A stretch of 34,914 bases of DNA. Source: an uncultured Fusobacterium sp. (lineage in GTDB: Bacteria; Fusobacteriota; Fusobacteriia; Fusobacteriales; Fusobacteriaceae). How positions within the stretch are numbered: position 1 is the stretch's first letter; each line of letters starts with the position of its first letter. The notes below the pieces were generated by a model, which was not told where the DNA came from, did not search any database, and saw nothing but the letters and a program-made list of their open reading frames with translations. The stretch lies in NCBI GenBank assembly GCA_900543175.1, contig UQQO01000005.1:1-34914 (forward strand), written 5' to 3'. The position numbers were made by a program, and so were the translations under genes. Shown one piece after another: positions 1-9,891 of this stretch.

Positions 1-1
1 A

Positions 2-1054
2 CAATTTGAAACTTGTTTTGCTGGAAGTCTTCCATGTATGCCTGCTAGAAGAGAAATAGCTCTTAATATGAACTATTCATTAAAAAAAGTAATTGGTGTT
101 AATATATCTAGCGAGTTTTGTGAAATAGTAATTTCAGATTTAAAACCTTCTTTACTTTTTTATAAGAGAATAGAAACTAAAATATCTAACAACAAAGAAC
201 TTGCAGATTCTATTTTTGAGGCTATTGAAACATATATTTTAGAGTCTTATCTTTCAACTAATGATTTTATTGGAATAGGAATAAGTGCTAAAGGAACAAC
301 AGATAAAGAATTGGGAATTGTAGGAGAAGACTTTCTTGAGGAAAAAATAAAAATAAAAGAATATCTTTCATTCAAAATAAATCTTCCTATCTTTATAGAA
401 AATGACGTTAAAGCTCTAGCTATTGCTCAAAACTTTTTCTTTCCTGAGGATAAGGATTTTTTCCTTATAAAATATAGTATCCATGGAATAGGTGGAGCAA
501 TATTTAAAGATGGAAATTTATATACTGCTAAAGAAAATGCTGTTGCTAAAATTGGGCATATTATCATAGATCCAACTAAGGGGTACTGTTCTGTATGTAA
601 AAGACGTGGATGTTTAGAAAGCTTAATTTCTATACAAGCTATAAAAAAAGAGATAGAAAACTCTTTTTCTCATGAAAACTTTCCTATTCTCTATAAAAAA
701 CTTAATGGAGATTTCAAAAATTTTTCAATAGATTCTCTCTTTGAAAGTTATAATGAAGGGTCTATCCCTATAAATAATCTGATTAGAAAAAGTGCTTCTT
801 TTATGGCTCAATCTATTATTAATGTTTCTGCTATACTTGGTAATAGTAAAGTTATTCTATATGGAGACTTCTTTTCAAAAAGTGAATATCTATTTTTATT
901 AGAACAGTACATAAGAGAGTATCAATTAATAAATATGTGGAATAAGATTAATTTAAGTAAATTAAGTATAGACCAAGAAAGATTGGCCAGTTGTATAATT
1001 GTCATAAAAAATATTTTTTACACAGAATTAAACAGATATTTTCATATTATTTAA
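2..1054 (+). CDS. ROK-family protein (sugar kinase/NagC-type regulator), 5'-truncated
   Basis: The frame is open from base 2 to the stop at 1054 (350 residues), so the true start lies outside the window. An ATG at 38 exists, but the residues before it read through in frame and fit the linker that follows the winged-helix domain of NagC/XylR-type ROK regulators. Visible ROK features in order are a first glycine-rich phosphate motif (GIGISAKG), the END motif with the usual catalytic aspartate (ENDVKALA), the HGIGGAIF loop, and the GH...CSVC...GCLE zinc motif near 580-622. The zinc motif is CxxC rather than the more usual CxC. A free-standing sugar kinase is possible, but the N-terminal linker favours a sugar-responsive repressor whose DNA-binding part is cut off. 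It is the only plus-strand gene and converges on folBK. The ligand cannot be read from the sequence. Confidence 0.8.
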   Translation, partial: QFETCFAGSLPCMPARREIALNMNYSLKKVIGVNISSEFCEIVISDLKPSLLFYKRIETKISNNKELADSIFEAIETYILESYLSTNDFIGIGISAKGTTDKELGIVGEDFLEEKIKIKEYLSFKINLPIFIENDVKALAIAQNFFFPEDKDFFLIKYSIHGIGGAIFKDGNLYTAKENAVAKIGHIIIDPTKGYCSVCKRRGCLESLISIQAIKKEIENSFSHENFPILYKKLNGDFKNFSIDSLFESYNEGSIPINNLIRKSASFMAQSIINVSAILGNSKVILYGDFFSKSEYLFLLEQYIREYQLINMWNKINLSKLSIDQERLASCIIVIKNIFYTELNRYFHII

Positions 1055-1063
1055 TTTAAAATA

Positions 1064-1101
1064 AAAACAGTTCCCTGAGATTTTTCTCAAGAAACTGTTT
1101 T
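1064..1101. terminator. Two-way intrinsic terminator between the ROK gene and folBK
   Basis: A 17-base inverted repeat (1064-1080 and 1085-1101) encloses a 4-base loop and is flanked by T-runs on both strands. On the plus strand the run of T follows at 1098-1104. On the minus strand the complement of 1059-1067 supplies it. Two positions are C-A mismatches on the plus strand but G-U wobbles on the minus strand, so the hairpin is more stable as the folBK terminator. It touches the folBK stop codon. Confidence 0.85.
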
Positions 1102-1102
1102 T

Positions 1103-1930
1103 TTATTTAGCTAAATTTGAATCTAATTTTCTTTTTAAATTAAATATACTCTCTCTTTTTAATGGGTGAATTACATTAGGAGCAATTTCACAAAGAGGAT
1201 CTAACACAAAACTTCTTTCACACATCCAAGGATGTGGAACTGCTAGATTATCATCTTCAATTACCTCTTTATCATAAAGAAGAATATCTATATCTATTAT
1301 TCTTGGTCCCCATTTTTTTATTCTAACTCTTCCCATTTTCTCCTCTATTCCCAATAACTCTTTCAATAGTTCTTGAGGAGTAAGAAGAGTTTTTATCTCT
1401 AAACAAGCATTTAAAAAATCATCTTGATCTACAACACCAAAAGGCTCTGTCTCCAATATAGTACTAACTTTTGTTACCTCAGTATCCTCTAACTTTTCTA
1501 TATTTTCTATTGCCTTTAAAAGATTTTCTTTCTTATCACCAATATTTGAACCTATTGATAGATAAGCCTTATGTCTTTTTCTTGTTATCTCCACAGCTAC
1601 ATTTTCAAAATGCATCTGCAATGGTGCCCAAGGTTTTTTCACTGTTACCTTAACTTCAGAAATTAAAGGATATCTTCTTAAAATCATCTGTGCTATATCT
1701 TCAGCACAAGTTTCTATGAGATCAACACTTTTTTCTAAAAATAGTTTTCCTATATCTTCAGCTACTAACCCATAGTGAGTTGATTTAGTTAGATCTCCTG
1801 TTTTTCCTGCCTCTCTTGTATCACAGCTCATCTCAACTGAAACTTGAAATTTCTGCCCAAGTTTTTTCTCCTCTGGAAAAACTCCATGATACCCTATAAA
1901 TTCAAGATTATTAATATAAATTTTATCCAT
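1103..1930 (-). CDS. folBK: Bifunctional dihydroneopterin aldolase / HPPK (FolB-FolK fusion)
   Basis: A 275-residue fusion for two successive steps of folate synthesis in the cytoplasm. Residues 1-118 are dihydroneopterin aldolase (GYHGVFPEE with the catalytic glutamate region at 20-21, Tyr53, and the VKKP lysine near 98-99). Residues 121-275 are 6-hydroxymethyl-7,8-dihydropterin pyrophosphokinase, with the signature WGPRIIDIDIL at 187-197 and metal-binding Asp193 and Asp195. It starts 12 bases after folE and is the last gene of its unit. FolP, the next enzyme of the pathway, is absent from the window; in many bacteria folB and folK are separate or fused with folP. Both catalytic signatures look intact. 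Confidence 0.95.
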   Translation of the reverse strand: MDKIYINNLEFIGYHGVFPEEKKLGQKFQVSVEMSCDTREAGKTGDLTKSTHYGLVAEDIGKLFLEKSVDLIETCAEDIAQMILRRYPLISEVKVTVKKPWAPLQMHFENVAVEITRKRHKAYLSIGSNIGDKKENLLKAIENIEKLEDTEVTKVSTILETEPFGVVDQDDFLNACLEIKTLLTPQELLKELLGIEEKMGRVRIKKWGPRIIDIDILLYDKEVIEDDNLAVPHPWMCERSFVLDPLCEIAPNVIHPLKRESIFNLKRKLDSNLAK

Positions 1931-1942
1931 TATCTCTCCATT

Positions 1943-2503
1943 CTATTTTCTTAAAGAAAGAACTTCCAATTTTTTAGAAGAATCTGTTTCAAAAACTCCT
2001 CTAGCTGCTGTTGTTATAATCTCGCTGTTCTGCCTTTTCTCCCCTCTCATTGTCATACACATATGCTTAGCTTTAGCCATGATAAATACCCCTTGGCAAT
2101 CTAATGCCTCATATATTGCATCAGCTAACTGTGCACACAACCTCTCTTGTATTTGAGGTCTTTTAGCCAAAATATCTATTGCTTTTATTATATCTCCAAA
2201 ACCTACTATCTTCCCATTTGGAATATATGCAACATCTATCTGCCCATAAAAAGGTAAAAAATGATGCTCACACATAGAGTGAAAATCAATATTTTTTTCA
2301 ACTATCAGATCATTTCTATCAACAGTGAAAGTTCTTTGTAATACATCTTTAGGATCTTGTAATAACCCAGAGAAAAGTTCTCCATAACTTTGAGCCACTC
2401 TCTTTGGAGTCTCTTTTAGCCCCTCTCTTTCTCTATCTTCTCCTAAAGCTTCCAATATATTTTCAAAAGATCTCTCTATCTTTTTTATATCTATCTTTTT
2501 CAT
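1943..2503 (-). CDS. folE: GTP cyclohydrolase I
   Basis: A 186-residue enzyme that converts GTP to 7,8-dihydroneopterin triphosphate, the first step of folate synthesis. The family signature is clear: SMCEHH at 76-81 supplies zinc ligands Cys78 and His81, and KHMCMTMRG at 146-154 supplies the third ligand, Cys149. The length is normal for the short bacterial type IA enzyme. The ATG is preceded by AAGGAG. It sits 15 bases after the EIIC_2 gene and 12 bases before folBK, so the three are probably on one message. No tetrahydrofolate riboswitch fits in the short space upstream. Confidence 0.97.
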   Translation of the reverse strand: MKKIDIKKIERSFENILEALGEDREREGLKETPKRVAQSYGELFSGLLQDPKDVLQRTFTVDRNDLIVEKNIDFHSMCEHHFLPFYGQIDVAYIPNGKIVGFGDIIKAIDILAKRPQIQERLCAQLADAIYEALDCQGVFIMAKAKHMCMTMRGEKRQNSEIITTAARGVFETDSSKKLEVLSLRK

Positions 2504-2518
2504 TTTTCTCCTTAGAAT

Positions 2519-3541
2519 TTATAAATCTAATTTTAAATCTCCATCTTTTATCCAATTTTTCTTTCTCATAAACTGAGCAATAATTAAAGTTAAAATAGCT
2601 GGTAAAATGAAGTGAAGCATAAGTATTCCTAAATAAAGATTTACTCCTCCCATGCCTAAACTTTCCATTGTAGAGATAGTCCCAAACTGTCCTACAAGTC
2701 CACTTGTTCCCATTCCTGCTGCTATTGGAATATTTTGATATTTTAAAACCATAGTTGAAACTGGTCCTAAAATAGCTGATGCCAATGTAGGTGGAATCCA
2801 TATTTTCCAGTTCTTAACTATATTTCCTATCTGTAACATTGAAGTTCCTAGCCCTTGAGCTACAAGTCCACCCCAACCATTTTCTTTAAAGCTCATCACT
2901 GCAAATCCAACCATTTGTGCTGAACAACCTACTGTTGAAGCTCCTGCTGCCAATCCACTTAACCCTATCATCATACATAGAGCTGCACTACTTATAGGAA
3001 GTGTCAATGCTATTCCCACTACTACAGATACAATTATCCCCATAGCAAAAGGTTGTAACTCTGTTGCATACATTACAAAAGCTCCTACCGCTTCCATAAA
3101 TTTAGCAACTGCTGGACCTATGTAGTAAACTGCTAAAGAACCTGTTAAAATTGTAACTGCTGGAGTTATTATAATATCAACTTTTGTTTCCTTTGATACC
3201 ATCTTTCCAAACTCTGCTCCAACAACTGCCCCTATAAAAGATCCAACAGGTCCACCATATATTCCCCCTGCTGCTCCTGTTATTGTAGAAGAGAAAAGCA
3301 CTAAATGTGGAGCTTGTAATCCATAAGCTACTGCTACTCCAATAGCTGGTCCTGTCATGTCCCTAGCTATCTTCCAAATTACATCAGTTAAAAATGTTAT
3401 CCCTAGTTTTCCACCTATAGTATTAAGAATAGTCCCAATTAGTAAAGTTGAAAACAATCCCAATGCCATATAACTAAAGGCATCTATACAATATCTTTTT
3501 ACAGATATTTCAATATTTTTTCTTTTAAAAAACTCTCTCAT
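2519..3541 (-). CDS. PTS_EIIC_2 / PfoR-family membrane protein
   Basis: A 340-residue polytopic membrane protein with roughly eight or nine hydrophobic segments from residue 20 to 330, many glycine- and alanine-rich stretches, and short charged ends. The overall sequence resembles the PTS_EIIC_2 family (COG3641, PfoR), distant relatives of phosphotransferase sugar permease domains. No IIA or IIB domain or neighbouring PTS gene is present, so transport by phosphorylation is not supported here. The gene follows glyS after 72 bases that hold a hairpin and possibly a weak promoter. It reads directly into folE and folBK. The ribosome site AGGGGAA lies about 8 bases before the ATG. The substrate is unknown, and the family assignment is from recognition of the general pattern. 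Confidence 0.75.
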   Translation of the reverse strand: MREFFKRKNIEISVKRYCIDAFSYMALGLFSTLLIGTILNTIGGKLGITFLTDVIWKIARDMTGPAIGVAVAYGLQAPHLVLFSSTITGAAGGIYGGPVGSFIGAVVGAEFGKMVSKETKVDIIITPAVTILTGSLAVYYIGPAVAKFMEAVGAFVMYATELQPFAMGIIVSVVVGIALTLPISSAALCMMIGLSGLAAGASTVGCSAQMVGFAVMSFKENGWGGLVAQGLGTSMLQIGNIVKNWKIWIPPTLASAILGPVSTMVLKYQNIPIAAGMGTSGLVGQFGTISTMESLGMGGVNLYLGILMLHFILPAILTLIIAQFMRKKNWIKDGDLKLDL

Positions 3542-3571
3542 CTTTTATTTCCCCTATATTTATCTTATAAA

Positions 3572-3595
3572 GAAAGCCTGATTTCTCAAGCTCTC
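3572..3595 (-). terminator. Hairpin with GAAA loop after glyS (weak terminator or attenuator)
   Basis: On the minus strand a 10-bp stem (two G-U pairs) with a GAAA tetraloop lies 19 bases after the glyS stop and is followed by UUUAU. The U-run is short, so termination may be only partial. It separates glyS from the EIIC_2-folE-folBK group. Confidence 0.45.
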
Positions 3596-3613
3596 ATTTA
3601 TAAAAATATAATA

Positions 3614-5686
3614 TTATCTCTCTTCGATTTGGTTAAGATCAGCCATTTTTACAAATAGATCTGCTAAGAATCTTAGTTGAGAAAGTCTATTTTCTTTTAT
3701 AGCTTCATCTTTATCCATTACCATTACTTCATTGAAGTATCTATTGATTATATCTTTTCCTAATACTATTTCATTTAGGTATTTTCTATAATCTTTATTG
3801 TTAAGTGCATCTATTACTTTTCCATTTAATTCTAGTGAGAAGTTATATAGTTCTTCTTCTACTGGAACTTTAAATAGATCAGGATTGATTATTCCTTTTT
3901 CATGATCTTTAGAGATGTTTCCAACTCTTTTTATTATTGGAAGAAGTGTTTCAAATGCTTCATCTTTTACAAACTCTTCTAAAGTTTTTACTTTTTCAAG
4001 TGCTTCTATTACATTATCGCTATTTGAATCTAGTACTGCAGCAACGATATCTTTACTGTATTTCATATCAGTGAAGATATTATTTTCTCTTTGTTTGAAG
4101 AATTCTAATACTTCAGCAAGAACAGTTGCTCTATCTCTTTTTAATACTCCACACTCTTCTAAAGTATCTAATGATTTTTCAACAAGAGCTTTTAAAGAAA
4201 GATCTAGTCTTGAATTGATTATTACATTTACTATTCCTAGAGCTGCTCTTCTTAAAGCAAATGGGTCTTTAGATCCACTTGGAATTACTCCAACACCGAA
4301 ACATCCTACTAGAGTATCTAATCTATCAGCAAGTCCAGCTATAATTCCTTCTATTTCTGTAGGCATTTGGTCACCTTGGAATCTTGGATAGTAGTGCTCT
4401 TTAATTCCTAAAGAAACTCTTTCTCCCTCTCCATTTTTAAGAGCATAATCAGCTCCCATAAATCCTTGAAGTTTAGTAAACTCTTTTTCTCCTATCATAT
4501 TTGATACAAGGTCTGCTTTAGCTAAGTATACAGTTCTTAAAACTGAATCTTTTCTATCGTTACATCCTAGAGCATCAATTAAATATTCAGCAACTTTGCT
4601 GCTTCTTTCTATTTTAGAGTAGATAGTTCCTAGATCTTTTTGGAATACTACTGTTTTTAATTTTTCAACATTATCAGCTAGTGGAGCTCTTAAGTCTTCT
4701 TGATAGAAGAATCTAGCATCTGCTAGTCTTGCTGATAATACTTTTTCATTTCCTTTTCTTACTTGTTCAGAAGTTTCTACACCATTTCTTACAACTACAA
4801 ATTTAGGAAGTAATTTTCCATTTGAGTCAAGAATTGGGAAGTATCTTTGGTGAACTTCCATAGAGATTATAAGAACTTCTTGAGGTACTTCTAAGAAGTC
4901 TGAATTAAAGCTTCCAACTATTGGACATGGATACTCTACAAGGTTAGTTACCTCATCTAGTAATTCAGGTTCAATAAGAACTTGCTCTCCTGAGTTTGTG
5001 CAATTTTCTTTAATTAGATTTACTATCATATTTTTTCTTTCTTCAATATCTATGATAACATTGTTTTCTCTAATTTTTGCAAAGTACTCATCAATACTAT
5101 TTACTTCAAACTCTTTTCCAAAGAATCTGTGTCCTCTTGATCTATTTCCACTTACTATTCCTTCTATTTCAAAGTTTACAACTTGGTCATCACACATTGC
5201 TAAGAACCATTGAACAGGTCTTGCAAATCTTAATTTTTTATCTGACCATACCATTGATTTTTGGAAACTTAATTCTAATACAAGAGATTTTAAGATTTCT
5301 GGTAAAAGTTCTTTTACCTCTTTCCCTTGCATGAATTTTCTAGCAGCTATATATTCACCTTTTGGAGTGCTTACTATTTCAAGATCAGCAGCATCTATTC
5401 CTTGAGATTTTGCAAATCCTAATCCAGCTCTTGAGATCTCTCCATTGATATCATATGCTACACTTTTAGCAGGTCCCATATTTAGAAGATTTAAATCCTC
5501 TTGTTTCTCTGCTAATTCATGAACATCAAGTACTAATCTTCTTGGTGTTCCATATGTTTTAATCTCTTTAAAATTTATTCTTCCATCTTTTAATTTATTT
5601 TCTAAGTTTGCTTTTAAATCTTTTAGAGCCTGTTTCAAAAATCTTGCAGGTAACTCTTCCATTCCGATTTCAAATAATAATCTCAC
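3614..5686 (-). CDS. glyS: Glycyl-tRNA synthetase beta subunit
   Basis: A 690-residue beta chain of the alpha2beta2 class II glycyl-tRNA synthetase. It recognises tRNA-Gly and is needed with GlyQ for charging. The N-terminus ([14 protein letters not shown]) is diagnostic, the central part is the tRNA-binding body, and the C-terminal ~100 residues are the DALR-type anticodon region. The length is normal. The start is GTG at 5684-5686, chosen because AGGAGG lies 7 bases upstream and the N-terminal motif begins there. It follows glyQ after 51 bases. No T-box leader is visible before either subunit, so regulation would come from the upstream tex promoter. Confidence 0.97.
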   Translation of the reverse strand: MRLLFEIGMEELPARFLKQALKDLKANLENKLKDGRINFKEIKTYGTPRRLVLDVHELAEKQEDLNLLNMGPAKSVAYDINGEISRAGLGFAKSQGIDAADLEIVSTPKGEYIAARKFMQGKEVKELLPEILKSLVLELSFQKSMVWSDKKLRFARPVQWFLAMCDDQVVNFEIEGIVSGNRSRGHRFFGKEFEVNSIDEYFAKIRENNVIIDIEERKNMIVNLIKENCTNSGEQVLIEPELLDEVTNLVEYPCPIVGSFNSDFLEVPQEVLIISMEVHQRYFPILDSNGKLLPKFVVVRNGVETSEQVRKGNEKVLSARLADARFFYQEDLRAPLADNVEKLKTVVFQKDLGTIYSKIERSSKVAEYLIDALGCNDRKDSVLRTVYLAKADLVSNMIGEKEFTKLQGFMGADYALKNGEGERVSLGIKEHYYPRFQGDQMPTEIEGIIAGLADRLDTLVGCFGVGVIPSGSKDPFALRRAALGIVNVIINSRLDLSLKALVEKSLDTLEECGVLKRDRATVLAEVLEFFKQRENNIFTDMKYSKDIVAAVLDSNSDNVIEALEKVKTLEEFVKDEAFETLLPIIKRVGNISKDHEKGIINPDLFKVPVEEELYNFSLELNGKVIDALNNKDYRKYLNEIVLGKDIINRYFNEVMVMDKDEAIKENRLSQLRFLADLFVKMADLNQIEER

Positions 5687-5693
5687 TTTATTT

Positions 5694-5699
5694 CCTCCT
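5694..5699 (-). promoter_or_regulatory. Shine-Dalgarno that fixes the GTG start of glyS
   Basis: AGGAGG on the minus strand, 7 bases before the GTG at 5684-5686. No competing ATG sits in a comparable position. Confidence 0.8.
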
Positions 5700-5737
5700 C
5701 TTTTACATTAATCCTCTTTTTAATTTAAAACTTTATC

Positions 5738-6610
5738 CTATTTCTTTTTTAAAAGAGGGTATCCTAGATCCTTTCTATTTTGTACATAAACTTCTGCACA
5801 TCTTCTTGCTAAGTTTCTAACTCTTAATATATAAGCCATTCTTTCAGTTGTAGATATAGCTCCTCTTGAATCTAAAACGTTAAATGTATGTGAGCATTTT
5901 AATACATAGTCATATGCTGGAAGAACTAATCCTGCATCAAGAATTCTTCCTGCTTCTTTCTCATATTCATCAAACCATTTAAAATGACTTTCAAGATCTG
6001 CTAATTCAAATGAGTATTTAGAGTTTTCATATTCAAATTGGAATCTCATATCTCCATATTTTACTCCTGGTGCCCACTCTAAATCATATACATTCTCTTT
6101 ATTTTGAATATATAGTGCAAGTCTTTCTAATCCATAAGTAATTTCAACAGGAATTGGATCAAGTTCTAATCCTCCAACTTGTTGGAAATAAGTAAATTGA
6201 GTTACTTCCATTCCATCAAGCCATACTTCCCAACCTAGTCCCCATGCTCCTAGTGTTGGTGATTCCCAGTCATCTTCAACAAAACGGATATCGTGTTTTT
6301 CTGGTTCAATTCCTAATACTCTTAAACTTTCTAAGTAAAGTTCTTGAATATTTAATGGAGATGGTTTCATAATAACTTGGAATTGGTGATGTTGATATAC
6401 TCTATTTGGGTTTTCTCCATATCTTCCATCTTTTGGTCTTCTAGATGGTTCTACATAAGCAACATTCCATGGTTCTGGTCCTAAAGACATAAGAAATGTA
6501 TTTGGGTTAAATGTTCCAGCTCCTTTTTCAATATCATAAGGATTTCCTAATACACATCCTTTAGAACTCCAGTACTTTTGGAGAGCAAAAATTATCTCTT
6601 GAAATGTCAT
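5738..6610 (-). CDS. glyQ: Glycyl-tRNA synthetase alpha subunit
   Basis: A 290-residue catalytic alpha subunit of the two-chain glycyl-tRNA synthetase, the usual length. The start [14 protein letters not shown] and the internal QPSRRP-like segment ([17 protein letters not shown]) with QHHQFQVI are typical of GlyQ. It forms glycyl-adenylate and charges tRNA-Gly together with GlyS, encoded next. It lies 11 bases after lspA in the tex-ileS-lspA-glyQS string, which puts two aminoacyl-tRNA synthetases on what is probably one message. Confidence 0.97.
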   Translation of the reverse strand: MTFQEIIFALQKYWSSKGCVLGNPYDIEKGAGTFNPNTFLMSLGPEPWNVAYVEPSRRPKDGRYGENPNRVYQHHQFQVIMKPSPLNIQELYLESLRVLGIEPEKHDIRFVEDDWESPTLGAWGLGWEVWLDGMEVTQFTYFQQVGGLELDPIPVEITYGLERLALYIQNKENVYDLEWAPGVKYGDMRFQFEYENSKYSFELADLESHFKWFDEYEKEAGRILDAGLVLPAYDYVLKCSHTFNVLDSRGAISTTERMAYILRVRNLARRCAEVYVQNRKDLGYPLLKKK

Positions 6611-6621
6611 TTTTCTTCCTC

Positions 6622-7077
6622 CTATATTTTTTTCTTTTTATTATCAAAGAAATATTCTAATAATATTAATAATACACCTATGTTAATCCATACATCTGCC
6701 AAATTAAATACAAAAGCCCAGATTCCTCTGAAATCAATCATATCTATGACAAATCCTCTTGCTACTCTATCTATCATATTTCCAATAGCCCCAGCAAGAA
6801 TGAAATTAAAGCCTATTTTCTCCAAAATAGGCATTTTATTTCTATCTTTGTATAAATAATAGATAATGGCAATTATAGCTATTACTGTTGCTATACTTAT
6901 AATATCTAACTTTCCTTGAAACATACCAAAGGCTATTCCTCTATTTTTAACATATGTAATATGAAAAAAATCAGTTATTATTCCAAGGGTATCTCCTTCA
7001 AAAAAGTTATTATCTATAATATATTTTGACACTTGATCTAAAGCTATTAATATAGCCACTAAAATTATATATACCAT
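6622..7077 (-). CDS. lspA: Lipoprotein signal peptidase (signal peptidase II)
   Basis: A 151-residue inner-membrane aspartic protease that removes signal peptides from diacylglyceryl-modified prolipoproteins. Four hydrophobic segments are visible (about 3-15, 55-75, 90-102, 121-143). The catalytic aspartates are Asp112 in GFVIDMIDF and Asp128 in [16 protein letters not shown] at 45-51 and GNMIDR at 99-104 are further conserved boxes. It lies 15 bases after ileS, the widespread ileS-lspA pairing. The end is lysine-rich. Confidence 0.97.
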   Translation of the reverse strand: MVYIILVAILIALDQVSKYIIDNNFFEGDTLGIITDFFHITYVKNRGIAFGMFQGKLDIISIATVIAIIAIIYYLYKDRNKMPILEKIGFNFILAGAIGNMIDRVARGFVIDMIDFRGIWAFVFNLADVWINIGVLLILLEYFFDNKKKKI

Positions 7078-7092
7078 CTTTTCTCCTAGCTT

Positions 7093-9891
7093 TTATTTTT
7101 TTAGTACACTTGCACATCTTGGACAAAGAGTTGGATGTTCTGGATCTTTTCCAATCTCTTTAGAGTATTTCCAACATCTTTCACATTTTTCTCCCTCTGC
7201 ATGAAGAACTTTAATGTAAAGATCTGTTGCCTCTTCTCCCTTAGTGAAAGTTTCATCGATATTTTCTACTATTTCAACCTCTGAAACAATTAGAGCAAGT
7301 TCAAGTTTTTCTCTATTTTCAACTAAGAATTTTTGAATCTCTGCATCTGTTGAGTATAACATAACTTTTGCATCTAGTGAGTTTCCTATAATTCTATCTT
7401 TTCCTTGTCTTGCTTTTTCAAGAGATTTATTAGCTTCTTTTCTAACCTTTATAATCTCTACCCATTTATTTTCAATCTCTGGATTTAGATACTCATCATT
7501 TTCTTTGTACCAATCAGTTAAAAGAACAGATTCTCTGTCTTTTAATACTTCTGGTAAAGTTTCCCAAATTTCCTCTGCTGTAAATGATAGGATTGGAGCT
7601 ATCATCTTAGTTAAAGTTACTAAAATTTCTGTCATAACTGTTTGAGCAGATCTTCTCTCTATTGAGTTAGTTCCTTCAGTATAAAGTCTATCTTTTATAA
7701 TATCAAGATAGAAAGCTGACATATCTACTCCTGCAAAGTAATGAATATCTTGGAATAAGTTATAGAACTCATATTTATCATAGTTTTCTGTAACTTTTCT
7801 CTTTAATACTTCAAGTTTATGCAGTGCCCATTTATCAATTTCCATTAATTGCTCATATGGAACTCTATCTGTATTAGGATTGAAGTCATTACTATTACCT
7901 AAAATATATCTTGCTGTATTTCTTACTCTTCTATAAGCTTCAGCCATTTGTTTAAGGATATTATCAGAAATTTTAACATCTTCTCTATAATCTACAGATG
8001 CACACCATAATCTTAAAATATCAGCTCCATAAACTTTTATAACATCTGCTGGTACTACTGTATTTCCAACAGATTTTGACATTTTCTTTCCTTCTCCATC
8101 ATTTACAAATCCATGAGTAAGGATATTTTTAAATGGAGCATCATGAGTTGATCCTATTGAAGTAAGAAGTGATGTTTGGAACCATCCTCTATGTTGATCA
8201 GATCCCTCTAAGTATAGATCTGCTGGTCTATGTAATAGATCCCCTCTTGTTTCTAGTACAGCTCTATGAGAAACTCCAGAGTCAAACCAAACGTCCATGA
8301 TATTTGTTTCTTTTCTTAATTCTACACCTTTTAGATTGTATTTTTCAAGTAGTTCCTCTCCTATTAGCTCTTCAGCACTATATTTTACCCAAGCAATAGT
8401 TCCCTCTTTTTTTACAATCTCAATTATTCTATTTAAAATATCTCTATTAAAGATCTCTTTTCCTGTTGCAACATTATAGAATACTGGAATAGGTACTCCC
8501 CATACTCTCTGTCTTGAGATACACCAGTCAGGTCTTGTTTCTAGCATTGATCCAATTCTATTTCTTCCCCAAGCTGGAATAAATGTTACATCATCTAAAG
8601 CTTTTAAAGCTCTCTCTCTTATATCTGAACCTTCTACATTAACAAACCATTGTTCTGTGGCTCTGAATATTACTGGAGTTTTAGATCTCCAATCGTGAGG
8701 GTATGAGTGTTCTATCATCTTTAATTTTAGAAGATCTCCTGTTCCCTCTAGGTAAGCACAAATCTCTTTATTTGCTTTTGCATAGAATAGTCCTGCAAAT
8801 TGCCCTGCATCTTCTGTTAATACTCCTTTATGGTTAATTGGAGAGATTACAGGAAGTCCATATCTTGTTCCTACAACATAGTCATCTTGTCCATGTCCTG
8901 GAGCTGTATGTACACAACCAGTTCCTGCATCAGCAGTAACGTGAGTTCCTAAAATAACTAATCCTGTTCTATCTAAGAATGGGTGTTGATAAGTAGTTCT
9001 TTCAATATCTCTACCTACAAATTCTTTTATTAATTCATAGTTTTCAATCTCCATAGCTGAGAATGCTTGTTCAGCTAAATCTTTTCCTAAAATTAAGTTT
9101 CCTTTTTCTGTTTTGTATACTCCATATTCAAAATCAGGATTTAAAGATATAGCTACGTTTGCTGGAAGTGTCCAAGGAGTTGTTGTCCAAATTACAACCC
9201 AAGTTTCTTCTGTCATACCAATTCTATCTAATAGATCTTGGTTAGCTTTCATCTTTACATAGATTGAAGGTGAAGATACATTTTTATACTCTATCTCTGC
9301 TTCTGCTAAAGCTGTTTCAGTAACTGGTGACCAGTAAATAGGTTTTAACCCTTTAAAGATATATCCATTTTCATAAAGCTCTCCAAATACCTCTAATTGC
9401 TTAGCTTCGTATTCTGGTTTTAAAGTTAGGTAAGGATTTTCCCAATCTCCTAAAACTCCTAATCTTACAAATCCCTCTCTTTGAATTCCTACCCATTTTT
9501 TAGCATATTCTGCACAAAGTTCTCTGATCTCTGCTGGAGTCATCTCCTTAGCTTTTGATCCAAGTTTTTCTGTTACTTTTAATTCAATAGGAAGTCCATG
9601 AGTATCCCAACCTGGAATATATGGTGCATTATATCCTCTTAATCTCTTATATTTCAAGATAATATCTTTTAGTATTTTATTAAGTGCATGTCCTATATGA
9701 ATCTCACCATTTGCATATGGTGGTCCATCATGTAATATGAAAGAAGGTTTATCTTTATCTATTCCTTTAAAATAAATCTCCTGCTCTTGCCACATCTTTA
9801 TAAATTTAGGCTCTTTATTTGGAAGATTAGCTTTCATTTGAAAACTTGTCTTCGGAAGGTTTAGAGTGGCTCCATAATCTTTATCACTCAT
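7093..9891 (-). CDS. ileS: Isoleucyl-tRNA synthetase
   Basis: A 932-residue class I synthetase that charges tRNA-Ile and edits valine. Visible in order are HIGH at 65-68 in the Rossmann fold, the CP1 editing domain (about 200-400, with [13 protein letters not shown] and [12 protein letters not shown]), WFDSG near 535, KMSKS at 603-607, the anticodon-binding helices, and a C-terminal zinc finger with Cys903, Cys906, Cys923 and Cys926. The zinc finger marks the bacterial (mupirocin-sensitive type) IleS. The start ATG shares one base with the stop of the kinase-like gene upstream (TAATG), which suggests translational coupling. There is no T-box leader because there is no intergenic space. Confidence 0.98.
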   Translation of the reverse strand: MSDKDYGATLNLPKTSFQMKANLPNKEPKFIKMWQEQEIYFKGIDKDKPSFILHDGPPYANGEIHIGHALNKILKDIILKYKRLRGYNAPYIPGWDTHGLPIELKVTEKLGSKAKEMTPAEIRELCAEYAKKWVGIQREGFVRLGVLGDWENPYLTLKPEYEAKQLEVFGELYENGYIFKGLKPIYWSPVTETALAEAEIEYKNVSSPSIYVKMKANQDLLDRIGMTEETWVVIWTTTPWTLPANVAISLNPDFEYGVYKTEKGNLILGKDLAEQAFSAMEIENYELIKEFVGRDIERTTYQHPFLDRTGLVILGTHVTADAGTGCVHTAPGHGQDDYVVGTRYGLPVISPINHKGVLTEDAGQFAGLFYAKANKEICAYLEGTGDLLKLKMIEHSYPHDWRSKTPVIFRATEQWFVNVEGSDIRERALKALDDVTFIPAWGRNRIGSMLETRPDWCISRQRVWGVPIPVFYNVATGKEIFNRDILNRIIEIVKKEGTIAWVKYSAEELIGEELLEKYNLKGVELRKETNIMDVWFDSGVSHRAVLETRGDLLHRPADLYLEGSDQHRGWFQTSLLTSIGSTHDAPFKNILTHGFVNDGEGKKMSKSVGNTVVPADVIKVYGADILRLWCASVDYREDVKISDNILKQMAEAYRRVRNTARYILGNSNDFNPNTDRVPYEQLMEIDKWALHKLEVLKRKVTENYDKYEFYNLFQDIHYFAGVDMSAFYLDIIKDRLYTEGTNSIERRSAQTVMTEILVTLTKMIAPILSFTAEEIWETLPEVLKDRESVLLTDWYKENDEYLNPEIENKWVEIIKVRKEANKSLEKARQGKDRIIGNSLDAKVMLYSTDAEIQKFLVENREKLELALIVSEVEIVENIDETFTKGEEATDLYIKVLHAEGEKCERCWKYSKEIGKDPEHPTLCPRCASVLKK

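Noticed and set aside
2504..2518. Tetrahydrofolate riboswitch before folE
   Set aside because: Only 15 bases separate folE from the gene before it, too few for a riboswitch.
2463..2801. 112-residue open frame on the minus strand over the EIIC_2/folE junction
   Set aside because: It is out of frame with two well-supported genes and its composition is not protein-like.
3915..4391. 158-residue open frame on the plus strand
   Set aside because: It lies fully antisense to glyS, has no ribosome site and has serine/phenylalanine-rich composition typical of the opposite strand of an AT-rich gene.
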